A DNA stretch of 64,000 nt from Gammaproteobacteria bacterium (GCA_030828385.1 JAURCS010000015.1:1-64000), one strand, 5' to 3'. Numbered from the stretch's first letter, positions 46,649-56,213 are shown. Program-made: numbers and translations. Notes: generated by a model not told the origin, from the letters alone.

Positions 46649-47104
46649 ATGCTTGCTCATCGTCAACAAAAACTGGCCATTGTGTTGTTCATTGTCGTCG
46701 GAGCAGCGCTGGCTGTCGGTTTACTATTAGTTGCCCTAAATGAAGGAATTAATGTGTTCTATACGCCGACGGAAGTCTCTGCCGGAGATGTTTCCCAAGG
46801 GCAGAATTTTCGTGTGGGCGGCATGGTAAAGACCGGTAGCCTGGTAAAAGATGGCCTTGATGGCACTGAAGTCAACTTCCTTGCTACAGACTTTTGTAAT
46901 GATATTCTGGTCAGTTTCAGCGGGCCATTGCCTGATCTTTTTCGTGAAGGGCAGGGTGTCGTAGCAGACGGTGCTCTCGATGAAGATGGGGTATTCAGGG
47001 CGACGCAGATTCTCGCCAAACATGATGAGAACTATATGTCAGCGGAAGTGAAAGCCTCACTTGATGCCGCTGAAACCGAAACAGCCGAGGTATGTCATCA
47101 ATGA
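46649..47104 (+). CDS. ccmE: Cytochrome c maturation chaperone CcmE
   Basis: A 151-aa heme chaperone with one N-terminal membrane anchor and a periplasmic OB-fold. The covalent heme-binding His lies in LAKHDENYM near residue 125, with the conserved Tyr three residues after the Asp. The C-terminal tail ends in EVCHQ. The 104-base gap after ccmD is the longest in the operon. Its stop overlaps the ccmF start. Confidence 0.95.
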   Translation: MLAHRQQKLAIVLFIVVGAALAVGLLLVALNEGINVFYTPTEVSAGDVSQGQNFRVGGMVKTGSLVKDGLDGTEVNFLATDFCNDILVSFSGPLPDLFREGQGVVADGALDEDGVFRATQILAKHDENYMSAEVKASLDAAETETAEVCHQ

Positions 47105-49116
47105 TTCCTGAACTGGGTAATTTTTCCCTGGTATTGGCCCTTAGTCTGGCAGTGCTATTAAGTGTGCTGCCGATGGTCGGGGTATACCGCAATAACCAGT
47201 TGCTGATGACACTATCACGTCCAATATGCTCCGGTATCTGGGTGTTCATGGTGGTGAGTTTCAGCTGTCTGGCATGGGCATTTCTGCATGATGATTTTTC
47301 CGTAGCTTATGTAGCGAGAAATTCAAACACACTGCTGCCCTGGTACTACAAGTTCACGGCTGTGTGGGGTGGTCATGAAGGCTCACTATTATTGTGGGTG
47401 CTGATGGTTGCCAGCTGGACCTATGCTGTCAGTCTGTTCAGCCGCAATCTGCCGCTGGATATCCTGGCTCGTGTCTTGGCAGTGATGGGTATTATCAGCG
47501 TCTGTTTTCTTCTGTTCATGTTGCTGACCTCGAACCCATTCGATCGCCTGATGCTAAACACGCCTGCTGAAGGCACCGATTTGAATCCATTGCTGCAGGA
47601 TTTTGGTTTGATCGTACACCCGCCATTTCTTTATATGGGCTATGTCGGGTTCTCTGTAGCCTATGCCTTTGCAATTACTGCACTGCTAACCGGAAAACTT
47701 GATGCAGCGTGGGCGCGCTGGACCCGTCCCTGGACCAATACGGCCTGGGCTTTTCTGACTATTGGTATCGCATTGGGTAGTTGGTGGGCCTATTACGAAC
47801 TTGGCTGGGGCGGCTGGTGGTTTTGGGATCCGGTTGAAAATGTTGCCTTCATGCCATGGCTGGTAGGCACCGCCTTGATTCACTCACTGGCAGTGACAGA
47901 AAAACGCGGAGTCTTTAAAAGCTGGACGGTATTACTGGCCATTGCAGCGTTCTCTTTGAGCCTGCTTGGCACTTTTATCGTCAGGTCCGGATTGATCACC
48001 TCGGTACATGCTTTTGCGGTAGACCCTGAACGTGGACTGGTGTTGCTTGCGATACTGTTGCTGGTTATTGGTGCATCGCTGTTTTTATATGCCTTGCGTG
48101 CTCCCGTAGTTAAAGGATCGGCCAGTTATACGGCAACCTCAAGAGAAGTGTTTTTATTAATAAACAATATCCTGCTGGTAGTCTCTACCGCAGGCATATT
48201 GCTTGGAACCCTCTATCCGTTGATACATGAAGCCATAAATGGTGAAGCCAATATGGTGTCGGTGGGGCCGCCTTATTTCAACACTATTTTTCTTCCACTA
48301 ATGGCGATCCTGGCAGCATTTCTAACCATTGGTTCCATTTCGCGCTGGAAGAAAACATCGTTAGCCTATCTCAAGCAGCAGTTGATGAAAGTGCTTGTCT
48401 GCAGTGTTGTGCTTGGCGTTCTCGTCCCACTTGTTGTAACGCGTGAGGTCAATGTTGCGATATTTATCGCAGTGACGCTGGCATTCTGGATTGTGTTTGG
48501 AATAGTGCGGGATATACAGATCAAAACAGCGAATAAAAGTTCTCTTGTGGCAGGCCTGAAAAGTCTTAGTCTTAGTTACTATGGTATGCAGATTGCCCAT
48601 CTTGGTATGGCGGTGATTATTCTCGGAATCTGTCTCACCAGTCATTACAGTGTAGAACGGGATGTGCGTCTGGCACCGGGCGAGCAGCTGGAGATTGGCC
48701 GTTATACCTTTATTTTTGAAGGGGTGTCACCAGTACAGGGACCAAATTACGTTGCCGATGCTGGCGAAATTACGGTTCTTAAAAACGGCGAGTCGTACCT
48801 TTCCCTGTTTCCTGAAAAACGCACCTATCGTGCCACTGGCAGTGTACAAACAGAGGCTGATATTAATGTCGGATTTTTCCGTGACTTGTTTGCCGCTCTC
48901 GGTGATCCCCGTGGTGAGGATGCCTGGGTGGTCAGGGTTCATGTAAAACCTTTTGTCTTCTGGATCTGGCTTGGCGCTTTTTTGATGGCGGGAGGTGGTA
49001 TTACTGCCATTCTTGACAGGCGCTACCGCGTAAAAGAAACAAAAAACCTTAAGGCAGAAACTTCCGTGCAGGGTGAATCCAAAGGATCCACAGATCTGCT
49101 GGGTGAAGCAAGCTGA
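47101..49116 (+). CDS. ccmF: Heme lyase subunit CcmF
   Basis: A 671-aa inner-membrane protein with about fifteen helices. The WWD domain (GWGGWWFWDPVENVAFMPW) near 235 handles heme during ligation to apocytochromes. The start MIPELGNFSL at 47101 overlaps the ccmE stop as ATGA and has GAGG 10 bases upstream; an ATG at 47092 is too close to that site. A large periplasmic domain precedes the last helix. Confidence 0.95.
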   Translation: MIPELGNFSLVLALSLAVLLSVLPMVGVYRNNQLLMTLSRPICSGIWVFMVVSFSCLAWAFLHDDFSVAYVARNSNTLLPWYYKFTAVWGGHEGSLLLWVLMVASWTYAVSLFSRNLPLDILARVLAVMGIISVCFLLFMLLTSNPFDRLMLNTPAEGTDLNPLLQDFGLIVHPPFLYMGYVGFSVAYAFAITALLTGKLDAAWARWTRPWTNTAWAFLTIGIALGSWWAYYELGWGGWWFWDPVENVAFMPWLVGTALIHSLAVTEKRGVFKSWTVLLAIAAFSLSLLGTFIVRSGLITSVHAFAVDPERGLVLLAILLLVIGASLFLYALRAPVVKGSASYTATSREVFLLINNILLVVSTAGILLGTLYPLIHEAINGEANMVSVGPPYFNTIFLPLMAILAAFLTIGSISRWKKTSLAYLKQQLMKVLVCSVVLGVLVPLVVTREVNVAIFIAVTLAFWIVFGIVRDIQIKTANKSSLVAGLKSLSLSYYGMQIAHLGMAVIILGICLTSHYSVERDVRLAPGEQLEIGRYTFIFEGVSPVQGPNYVADAGEITVLKNGESYLSLFPEKRTYRATGSVQTEADINVGFFRDLFAALGDPRGEDAWVVRVHVKPFVFWIWLGAFLMAGGGITAILDRRYRVKETKNLKAETSVQGESKGSTDLLGEAS

Positions 49117-49135
49117 TCATTTTGTTGAACAAGCT

Positions 49136-49693
49136 ATGGCAAACGAAACAAAACAGCCTATGAATAAACGTCTGAAATTATTTATTCCCGTCGCGGTTTT
49201 TATAACCATGGCGGGTTTTCTGTTATTTGGGCTGACACGTGACCCCAATATTGTGCCTTCTGCAATGGTCGACAAACCCCTGCCTGAATTTTCTCTGCCG
49301 GGCCTGTACCCAGAGTCAGGAGAGTTTTCCCGTGCTGATATTGTGGGCGATATTCTTATCGTTAATATATGGGGCTCATGGTGTTTGCCATGTCACATTG
49401 AGCATCCCTTTTTGCTTGAAATGAGTGAGAAGGATCCATCACTTACTTTTGTCGGCATAAGTTATGACGACTCCATGGCGGAAGATCGTCTTTTCCTTGA
49501 AGAAAGGGGTAATCCTTTTGACTACAATGTTGTTGATCTGGGCGGATCCCTGCGAATTGATCTCGGGGTAACCGGGGCTCCGGAAACCTTCCTGGTTGAT
49601 GCCAATGGCATGATTCTTTACCGCCATATCGGTGCTATCGACAGCATTACATGGAAGAACACCTTTGAACCATTACTGGCACAAATCAGGTAA
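49136..49693 (+). CDS. ccmG: Thiol:disulfide oxidoreductase CcmG (DsbE)
   Basis: A membrane-anchored thioredoxin of 185 aa with anchor near 12-32 and redox motif WGSWCLPCHIEHP. The cis-Pro loop is GVTGAPETFLVD. It reduces apocytochrome cysteines or CcmH, using electrons from DsbD. No clear ribosome site is seen; 49136 is chosen because it leaves a short cytoplasmic leader, and 49160 is an alternative. Confidence 0.93.
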   Translation: MANETKQPMNKRLKLFIPVAVFITMAGFLLFGLTRDPNIVPSAMVDKPLPEFSLPGLYPESGEFSRADIVGDILIVNIWGSWCLPCHIEHPFLLEMSEKDPSLTFVGISYDDSMAEDRLFLEERGNPFDYNVVDLGGSLRIDLGVTGAPETFLVDANGMILYRHIGAIDSITWKNTFEPLLAQIR

Positions 49694-49697
49694 AGCC

Positions 49698-50168
49698 ATG
49701 TTGCTATCATCCCGCTTAATAACACTTGTCCTGCTTTTGCTTTCCTTTCAGGCACTGGGAGCTATTCAGGAGTACGCGTTTGATTCCGAGCAGGAAGAAG
49801 ACCGCTTTAAAAAACTGACTTATGAAATGCGCTGCCCCAAATGCCTCAATTCAAATCTTGCTGGTTCTGATGCACCTATTGCTGCGGATTTACGCCGCGA
49901 AATTTACGATCAAATTACAGAAGGTCGCAGCAATGATGAAATCATTGAGTTTATGAGTAGTCGTTACGGCGATTTTATTCTCTATCGTCCGCGCCTGACC
50001 ATCGCTACATTCTTTCTCTGGTTTAGTCCGGCCTTTTTATTGCTCGCCGGATTTTTTATTGTCAGGCGCATGATGCTGGCGAGCCAGTTGTCCGGTCAAA
50101 ACGATGGTGCTCTTTCATCAGAAGAGCAGGACAAACTTCACCGCCTACTCGATAATCAATCGGACTGA
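49698..50168 (+). CDS. ccmH: Cytochrome c maturation protein CcmH
   Basis: A 156-aa protein with signal peptide (...SFQALGA), redox motif MRCPKCLNSNLAGSDAP and a C-terminal membrane helix near 105-125. The usual motif is LRCxxCQNQ; here Lys and Leu-Asn replace typical residues but both cysteines remain. The ATG at 49698 lies 5 bases past the ccmG stop. Confidence 0.94.
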   Translation: MLLSSRLITLVLLLLSFQALGAIQEYAFDSEQEEDRFKKLTYEMRCPKCLNSNLAGSDAPIAADLRREIYDQITEGRSNDEIIEFMSSRYGDFILYRPRLTIATFFLWFSPAFLLLAGFFIVRRMMLASQLSGQNDGALSSEEQDKLHRLLDNQSD

Positions 50169-50174
50169 TTTTTT

Positions 50175-51434
50175 ATGAATTCCTTCTGGCTTTACAGCAC
50201 AATTCTGCTGATCGTTTCTTTGCTTTTCATCCTGGTGCCGGTATTGCGCTATCGCCCGGTAATCAAAACTGCGGATGATGAAATTCGTAAACAAAAAAAT
50301 ATTGAAGTATTTCAACAAAGCCTTGCAGAACTTGAACAGGATAAAACCGAGGAAGTTATTTCTGAAGAAGAGTTCGAAAAACTGAAGGCCGAGTTGCAAC
50401 GCAGTTTCCTGAGAGATATGGAAGATGAAAAAAGCAGAACAAAAGCAGCCGGGCAAAGCAGCAATAAACTCATTCCCTTGTTATGCCTGCTATTTATTCC
50501 TGCGTTCAGTTATTCATTGTATGAGGTAGTGGGCTCGGCGCGAGACCTGGCGCTGCCGGCAATCATGCAGCAATTGTCTGCAGCAGAAACAGCGGAGCAG
50601 CAACTGGATGGCCTGAACCGATTGGCAGACCTGTTACAGCAACGTTACGATCGTAATAATGATGACATCCAGAATGGCTATATGCTGGGCACGCTCTATC
50701 TGGAGCTGGAAAACTTTGAACAAGCCATTGCTGTATTCACATCGATGGTAGGTGTTATGGAGCCGAGCCCGGATAAGGCGACGGTACTGGGTCAGTTGGC
50801 TCAGTCCATGTATATGGCCGCCGGTTCCAAGATGACGCCCGCAGTAGAACAGGTTATTGGCGAAGCGCAGTCCCTGAATCCCAATGAATTCACAATTCTG
50901 AGCCTGCTGGCTATAGATTCATTTTTAAATGAAAATTTTGCCCAGGCATTGACCTATTGGCGCCGGCAACTGGCGCAACTGGATCGAAACTCCCAACAGG
51001 CTGCGGTGTTGAGCAGTCGAATTGCCCAGGTGGAATCGTTGTTGCCAGCATCAGCACTGGCAGCTACTGAGACAACAGACACCCAGGGGCCCTCAGTGTC
51101 GCTTGTTATTGAGCTTGATGAGTCGATAAAAGATTTGGTCGACGATTCCATGCGGCTGTTTGTTTATGCCAGAAACCCCGCCATGCCGATGCCTCTGGCC
51201 GCTCAAACACTATCAGTTCCGGATTTTCCGTTTGAGATTACACTGGATGATTCCATGGCCATGATTGCCAATATGACCTTGTCTACGGCACAGGAAGTTA
51301 TTGTCGGAGCAAGGCTCTCCAAATCAGGTAATGCCATTGCTCAATCCGGTGACATTCAGGTAGTTTCTGAGCCCTTTACCCTGGCAGAGCAGGATGAGGC
51401 CATCATCTTGACCATTAAAGATATTGTGCCCTGA
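50175..51434 (+). CDS. ccmI: Cytochrome c maturation protein CcmI (TPR apocytochrome chaperone)
   Basis: A 419-aa protein: two membrane helices (about 3-23 and 98-117) bracket a charged coiled-coil loop. A periplasmic TPR region follows (about 125-300; NGYMLGTLYLELENFEQAI and similar), then a beta-rich C-terminal domain (about 310-415). It delivers apocytochrome c to CcmF/CcmH. Last gene of the ccm operon, 6 bases after ccmH. No terminator is evident after it. Confidence 0.9.
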   Translation: MNSFWLYSTILLIVSLLFILVPVLRYRPVIKTADDEIRKQKNIEVFQQSLAELEQDKTEEVISEEEFEKLKAELQRSFLRDMEDEKSRTKAAGQSSNKLIPLLCLLFIPAFSYSLYEVVGSARDLALPAIMQQLSAAETAEQQLDGLNRLADLLQQRYDRNNDDIQNGYMLGTLYLELENFEQAIAVFTSMVGVMEPSPDKATVLGQLAQSMYMAAGSKMTPAVEQVIGEAQSLNPNEFTILSLLAIDSFLNENFAQALTYWRRQLAQLDRNSQQAAVLSSRIAQVESLLPASALAATETTDTQGPSVSLVIELDESIKDLVDDSMRLFVYARNPAMPMPLAAQTLSVPDFPFEITLDDSMAMIANMTLSTAQEVIVGARLSKSGNAIAQSGDIQVVSEPFTLAEQDEAIILTIKDIVP

Positions 51435-51478
51435 TTCGTTCACCAATACTGTTATAACCAAGGACAACTATCTGCTCT

Positions 51479-52717
51479 ATGTCGGCCAGGTCTGCAGGTA
51501 AATTTTCTTCGCTGCGTTCTGCTTTTTCCAATCGCAACTATGCGATTTACATGAGTGGTAACAGCATCTCATTGATTGGTTTCTGGATGCAGCGTCTGGC
51601 TGTATCCTGGCTGGCCTGGGTGTTGTCGGAGTCAGAGTTCTGGGTTGCGGCGGTAGCCTTTGTCGAAATTTTTCCACTGATTCTCGTCACACCTTTATTT
51701 GGTGTATGGGCTGATCGCTTTGATCGCAAATCAATGGCAGTCATTGCCCAGGTACTGATGATGTTGCAGGCATTTATCCTGTTCTTTCTCGCCTGGTTCA
51801 ATTTACTAAACATTGGTTTGTTATTTGTGTTGGCAATGACAGAAGGAATTATTCAGGCAGCGTATCAGCCCATTCGACTTTCCATTATTCCCAATCTGGT
51901 CAAAAAAGAAGATCTGGTCAGTGCTGCTGCTTTTACCGCCGTGGCCTTTAATGTTGCCAGGTTTGCTGGTCCTGCTCTGGCTGGTGTCGTCATAGCTGTA
52001 TCCAGTCCTGCAATGGCTATTCTATTTAATGCAGTAAGTTATTTGCTCATTGTAATTGCCTGGATTTTTATAAAAGTTCCTGCTCGTGCCAGAACAACAG
52101 AGCCAAAATCATTTATGCAGGATATCCGTGCTGGTTTTAATTACGTGCTTGATAAGAAAGCCCTGTTTTATATGTTCGCTTTACTGACCATAGTGTCTCT
52201 ATTTATTCGCCCGGTTGCCTTTATGCTGTCGGCTTTTGTGGGTGCAGTTTACGAATCAGGTCCTCTGACTCTGGCTATGTTTACCTCGGCGATGGGCATT
52301 GGCGCGGTTCTGGCCGGTCTGAGGTTATCCATGGATGGCCACACCACGGGACTGATTCGAGAGATTCTTCTGATGACCCTTATCGGAATACTTTCAATGA
52401 TAGGCTTTGCTTCAATTACAACCCCCTGGCTGGCTACGGCGCTGATGTTCATCTTTGGCTACGCCGTAACCATTGGCAGTGTGGCCGGGCAGACCCTGGT
52501 GCAAAATAGTATTGATGATGACATGCGGGGCAGGGTCTTGAGCTTATGGGCAGCCTTTACACGCGGAGCGCCTGCTGTCGGGGTGTTACTGATTGGCTGG
52601 TTTGCAAACCGGTTTGGTCTGATGTGGCCCAATATCATAGCCGCTTTGTTTTGTTTTACCGGCCTGCTTCTGATGATGGGGAAAAGGCGTGAGATGCGCG
52701 CTTTTTTTGAAAGTTAA
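51479..52717 (+). CDS. MFS transporter (EntS-like)
   Basis: A 412-aa protein with twelve predicted helices and the MFS motif GVWADRFDRKSM between helices 2 and 3. The YQPIRLSIIPNLVKKEDLVSA segment without its last residue is typical of the EntS/MFS_3 export group. Substrate unknown. It starts 44 bases after ccmI with no terminator between, so it may share readthrough from the ccm operon. Confidence 0.9.
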   Translation: MSARSAGKFSSLRSAFSNRNYAIYMSGNSISLIGFWMQRLAVSWLAWVLSESEFWVAAVAFVEIFPLILVTPLFGVWADRFDRKSMAVIAQVLMMLQAFILFFLAWFNLLNIGLLFVLAMTEGIIQAAYQPIRLSIIPNLVKKEDLVSAAAFTAVAFNVARFAGPALAGVVIAVSSPAMAILFNAVSYLLIVIAWIFIKVPARARTTEPKSFMQDIRAGFNYVLDKKALFYMFALLTIVSLFIRPVAFMLSAFVGAVYESGPLTLAMFTSAMGIGAVLAGLRLSMDGHTTGLIREILLMTLIGILSMIGFASITTPWLATALMFIFGYAVTIGSVAGQTLVQNSIDDDMRGRVLSLWAAFTRGAPAVGVLLIGWFANRFGLMWPNIIAALFCFTGLLLMMGKRREMRAFFES

Positions 52718-52777
52718 ACAGGCAGGTATGGGAAACGGAATTTGTGTATTATTTCGTGAAATCTTACGGGTAGTGAA

Positions 52778-54328
52778 ATGATGCAGTTAACTAATATAAA
52801 GTGGCTTCTTTCCCATCATCATTGCTGGAAAAACTCTTTTCTGGTTATGGTGTGTTCATTGTTTAGTACACTTGGCTATGCCCAGCAATGGCAAGTAGGC
52901 ATGTCCTCCGACGGTACCCTGATTAGTGCCAGCGGATATCAGGTTGATAGCCAGGCGAGGCCCACAGTAGTGTTGATTGGAGGGCTGGATGGCAGGCCTG
53001 AGTCCAGTGAAAAAGTGCTGGCAGAATTTGCCCGCTACCAGACTCGTCCCAAAAGTGAACAGTCTTTTAACCTGATCGTCATCCCGGAAGCCAACCCTCA
53101 GGCAGAGTCCTTACAGTTTCCTCCCACTGGCAGAGCCTATTCGGATAACCCAGTGTCCTTTTCCCTTTGGCGCTGGCTGGGCACACACGGGCCTGACCTG
53201 GTGCTGATAGAAAGCGAGAGTGACTTTGAATTAGCGGATGCGCTGAGTAATTCAGTGGTCGCTGGCGTAGGCTATGTGCCGGCACTGCACTTGTATGATG
53301 AGCCGGAAGAACTGGGAAAAATAATGGATGAGCTGAATAATCTTCCGATTTCCCCAGCCCATGAAATTCTTGATCAACGCCTGATGCGTTCGCCAAGACA
53401 GTTTGCCGAGCAGCTCGCCAGCCATTATGGCCACGACTTCTCCTGGCCGGTTTATATTCCTGGTATGGCACTGATTGGGCGTATGCGTTTGGGATATCTG
53501 GCAGACGTCAGCGAGGTTATTGCACCTTATCTTGATGGTACAGATATTGAAATCAATTCTTCTCTGGTGACTGCTGGCCATCTGGTATTTGCAGAAATGG
53601 CTGAGCGCACCGGCAGGCGTGACTATCTTGATCTTGCCATAGAGGCTGCAGACATGGGATTTGATCGCAATGGCGAAATGCTGGAGGCAATGCCAATGCA
53701 CGGTGAAATGAGTGATGCGTATTTTATGGCGACGCCTTTGCTGGCAAAGGTTGGCAAGCTGACTGGGGAGCAAAAGTATTTTGATCTGGCCTTACGGCAT
53801 ATCCATTTTCTGGAGAATCTTGTTCTGCGAGACGACGGGTTATACCGCCACTCACCATTGACTGATGCAGCTTGGGGACGAGGTAATGCTTTCCCGGCGC
53901 TCGGGATGGCCCTGACACTAAGCGACTTTCCGGAAGATCAGCCAGGATTTGCTGAACTACTGTCGATTTATCAATCCCATATTAAGGCTCTGGTGCCATA
54001 CCAAGATCTCGATGGGATGTGGCATGAGGTGATTGATTATCCCGGATCTTTCGCCGAAATCAGTGCAACCGCCATGATTGCAACTGCTATTCGACGGGGT
54101 ATAGCCAGTGGTTGGCTCGATGCAAGTTACCAGTCGGTGGTAGACAGAGCATGGCGAGCAGTACAGATGCGCAGCAGCGCAGAAGGTTTTTTTGTTAATG
54201 TATGCGAATCAACCAACAAGCAGGATTCGCTGGACGCTTATCTAAACCGGGAAGCACTTATCGGCCCCGATGACAGGGCCGGAGGAATGCTGATGATGTT
54301 TGCTACCGAAATGGCAGAACTGCCTTAG
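52778..54328 (+). CDS. Exported two-domain protein: degenerate M14-like region plus GH88/GH105-like barrel
   Basis: A 516-aa protein with a signal-like N-terminus (1-36, ...STLGYAQQ). Residues about 45-195 resemble a zinc carboxypeptidase (M14) core, with VVLIGGLDGRPES where the HxxE ligand motif would be and IVIPEANPQ where such enzymes have the VVPxANPDG strand. The first His is not there, so this part is probably inactive. Residues about 245-510 resemble the GH88/GH105 unsaturated-uronyl hydrolase barrel (WGRGNAFPALGMAL, GMWHEVIDYPGSF, EISATAMIATAIRRG). Its role may be in breaking down polysaccharide fragments. The fusion is unusual. Confidence 0.72.
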   Translation: MMQLTNIKWLLSHHHCWKNSFLVMVCSLFSTLGYAQQWQVGMSSDGTLISASGYQVDSQARPTVVLIGGLDGRPESSEKVLAEFARYQTRPKSEQSFNLIVIPEANPQAESLQFPPTGRAYSDNPVSFSLWRWLGTHGPDLVLIESESDFELADALSNSVVAGVGYVPALHLYDEPEELGKIMDELNNLPISPAHEILDQRLMRSPRQFAEQLASHYGHDFSWPVYIPGMALIGRMRLGYLADVSEVIAPYLDGTDIEINSSLVTAGHLVFAEMAERTGRRDYLDLAIEAADMGFDRNGEMLEAMPMHGEMSDAYFMATPLLAKVGKLTGEQKYFDLALRHIHFLENLVLRDDGLYRHSPLTDAAWGRGNAFPALGMALTLSDFPEDQPGFAELLSIYQSHIKALVPYQDLDGMWHEVIDYPGSFAEISATAMIATAIRRGIASGWLDASYQSVVDRAWRAVQMRSSAEGFFVNVCESTNKQDSLDAYLNREALIGPDDRAGGMLMMFATEMAELP

Positions 54329-54364
54329 TCTTTTTATTCAGGCTTTGCGCCTGAGTGACATGTC

Positions 54365-54619
54365 TTAACCGCTGATTTTGCCCTTGGCCTTGTTGATCAC
54401 TTTCATGAACGACTCAATCAGGGTTTCATTCTTGTAATCAGCGAACTCGCCTGCATCCATGAACATGCCATGCTCCTTGCAGGCTTCGTAAGTGATGTGT
54501 TGCTGATCAGGATCCTTAACAGTATCCATTTGCTTTTCGCAGCGCGGGCAATCGATCTCTGTATTGAGGTTTTGTGTTTTACCGACTGCGCGATCTCCGC
54601 TGTTCAGAAAATCGGACAT
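54365..54619 (-). CDS. Small zf-TFIIB-like zinc-ribbon protein
   Basis: An 84-aa protein with CPRC (Cys24, Cys27) and a second ligand pair CKEH (Cys47, His50), followed by GMFMDAGEFADY, the typical zf-TFIIB ending. The C-terminal helix is basic. The family is widespread and of unknown function. It lies 4 bases after a newly noted 56-aa ORF on the same strand, so the two are probably cotranscribed. Confidence 0.75.
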   Translation of the reverse strand: MSDFLNSGDRAVGKTQNLNTEIDCPRCEKQMDTVKDPDQQHITYEACKEHGMFMDAGEFADYKNETLIESFMKVINKAKGKISG

Positions 54620-54623
54620 CCAG

Positions 54624-54794
54624 TCACCTTTTAATTTTTCGGCCCAAAAACCCCTGGTACATTTTCATCAATTTCCTCCACTGCCCATTATCGGCTCCAG
54701 TAGCGAAGGGAGAGGCAAGTAATGCAAGGCTTATGACCAGGCAGACCAGAAGACCCAGGCATAGTGAATTTAGAAAGCGTTTAATGCTTTTCAT
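54624..54794 (-). CDS. 56-aa exported or membrane peptide upstream of the zinc-ribbon gene
   Basis: A complete short ORF: basic start MKSIKRFLNS, a hydrophobic core LCLGLLVCLVISLALLASPF, then a signal-peptidase-like ATGA and a basic tail ending GRKIKR. An AGG site lies a few bases upstream and the stop is 4 bases before the ATG of the zf-TFIIB gene, so translational coupling is plausible. I recognise no family. It could be a secreted short basic peptide or a single-span membrane protein. Confidence 0.6.
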   Translation of the reverse strand: MKSIKRFLNSLCLGLLVCLVISLALLASPFATGADNGQWRKLMKMYQGFLGRKIKR

Positions 54795-55304
54795 AAACCT
54801 ACTCTAAAGTAAGCCGTCAGGAACACACAACAGGCCATTGGCAAAGACATCTAACAATGTAATAAGTCATTGAATTTTAGATACTATCTCTGGCTAATGC
54901 TAGCGGGAACATTTATCATCTAGACGAAAGCAAAGAGAGATTTTGGGGGCCTGGATTGCACTTTATTTATATATTTCCTTGATAAAGAGGCATTACAGTA
55001 AGCTCCCGTTCAGATATTTGATTGATTCCTGAATAATAATAAGATGTTGAAATTGTTATCTAAAAAATAACTCTCAGGCAATTTTTTTATTGTCTCTTTG
55101 GTCTAATCAACGAGGCAGGGAATTTCGTATTTTTAAAGTAATGGTAGATTAGGTATGCCAGCCTATTTTTCATCACAGGGCTCTCAAGGATCAGGTTCTG
55201 CTAAGTTTGCAGGGCCGGGATACTAAATGGCCAGTGACTGGGGAAAAGCATATTTACACAGTTGGATTAGTCTAAAATAAAACAACAGAAAACAGGTGAA
55301 CAGA
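54795..55304. other. AT-rich divergent intergenic region, no gene seen
   Basis: About 510 bases between the small minus-strand operon and the start of the exported cluster. The sequence is AT-rich with several short A/T runs. I find no ORF with a ribosome site, no tRNA and no strong hairpin. It must carry promoters in both directions and is the longest empty stretch in the window. Confidence 0.6.
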
Positions 55305-56213
55305 ATGCTCAGAATGATGACAACGCTTTTGCTGATATTGTCTGCCAGCACGTCATTAGCGGCAGAGAATTTTAAAATTCGACCTGTCGCCGACCATATT
55401 TATCTGGTGCAGGGGCCGGCCGGAAATACTGTGGTAGCAGCTGATACTGATGGACTCATCCTTTTTGATGGCGTTCCTGCACAGTATGCTCGTGAATACC
55501 TCGGATTTATAAAAGAGGAAACCGGTGTTGAGGACATCAAGACCTTGATCCTGAGTCACTGGCATGCACAGGTGACCGGCCTGAATGCCATTTTGGGGCA
55601 GCAGGGTGTTGAAATTATTGCCCATGAAAATACCAGACAATGGTTGGGATCCACCATCAGGGAACGTGGAGAGACCATTATCCATACCCCGCTGGTAGAA
55701 GAGCAGCTACCCACGCTGACCTTTTATTGGGGCCAGATTGAAAAACCGTTTCGAGATGACACCATAGAAATCGGCTATTTATTACAGGCTCATACCGATG
55801 GTGATCTTTATGCACTGGTCAGGAATGCCAATGTGCTCTATACCGGGCCAGCAATAGTTACCGATGGGTGGGCTACTGTAGATGAAACTACTAATGGTTT
55901 CATCGGAGGCATGACGGATGCCTATGCGACGCTTGGGCAGATTATTGATGACAACACTGTCATTGTTCCGATATCTGGTCCGTTGCTGAGTAAATCTGAA
56001 TTCGATGCACAACATAGTCTTTATAATGGTCTGAAAGCGGAGATGGTATCCCTGTTAAGGCAAAGCCGTAGTGCCGAGGAAGTGGTTATTGCTAATCCCG
56101 CTCAGGGACTAATGCCTGAATGGGGTGATGCCAGCGAATTTCTTGATGAAGGGTTTCGCAGTTTTTATGGCCATTTGAGGAATGGACGCCAGATCGGCGG
56201 CGGGTTTCCATGA
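55305..56213 (+). CDS. Exported metallo-beta-lactamase-fold protein with degenerate metal motif
   Basis: A 302-aa protein with signal peptide (...SASTSLAA). The fold is recognisable from VRP-type start strands, GNTVVAADTDGLILFDG, and AHTDGDLYALV. The key metal motif HxHxDH reads H85-W-H-A-Q89-V90, losing the Asp and last His, and the later TGD motif reads TGP. A two-zinc hydrolase site is therefore unlikely; a one-metal or binding role is possible. The ATG at 55305 has AGGTG 6 bases upstream; a GTG at 55296 is the longer option. It is the first gene of the exported cluster. Confidence 0.8.
   Translation: MLRMMTTLLLILSASTSLAAENFKIRPVADHIYLVQGPAGNTVVAADTDGLILFDGVPAQYAREYLGFIKEETGVEDIKTLILSHWHAQVTGLNAILGQQGVEIIAHENTRQWLGSTIRERGETIIHTPLVEEQLPTLTFYWGQIEKPFRDDTIEIGYLLQAHTDGDLYALVRNANVLYTGPAIVTDGWATVDETTNGFIGGMTDAYATLGQIIDDNTVIVPISGPLLSKSEFDAQHSLYNGLKAEMVSLLRQSRSAEEVVIANPAQGLMPEWGDASEFLDEGFRSFYGHLRNGRQIGGGFP

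Noticed and set aside
54338-54354. A small hairpin (tcaggc/gcctga) after the GH105-like gene
   Set aside because: There is no T-run on either strand directly after the stem, so it is not called a terminator.
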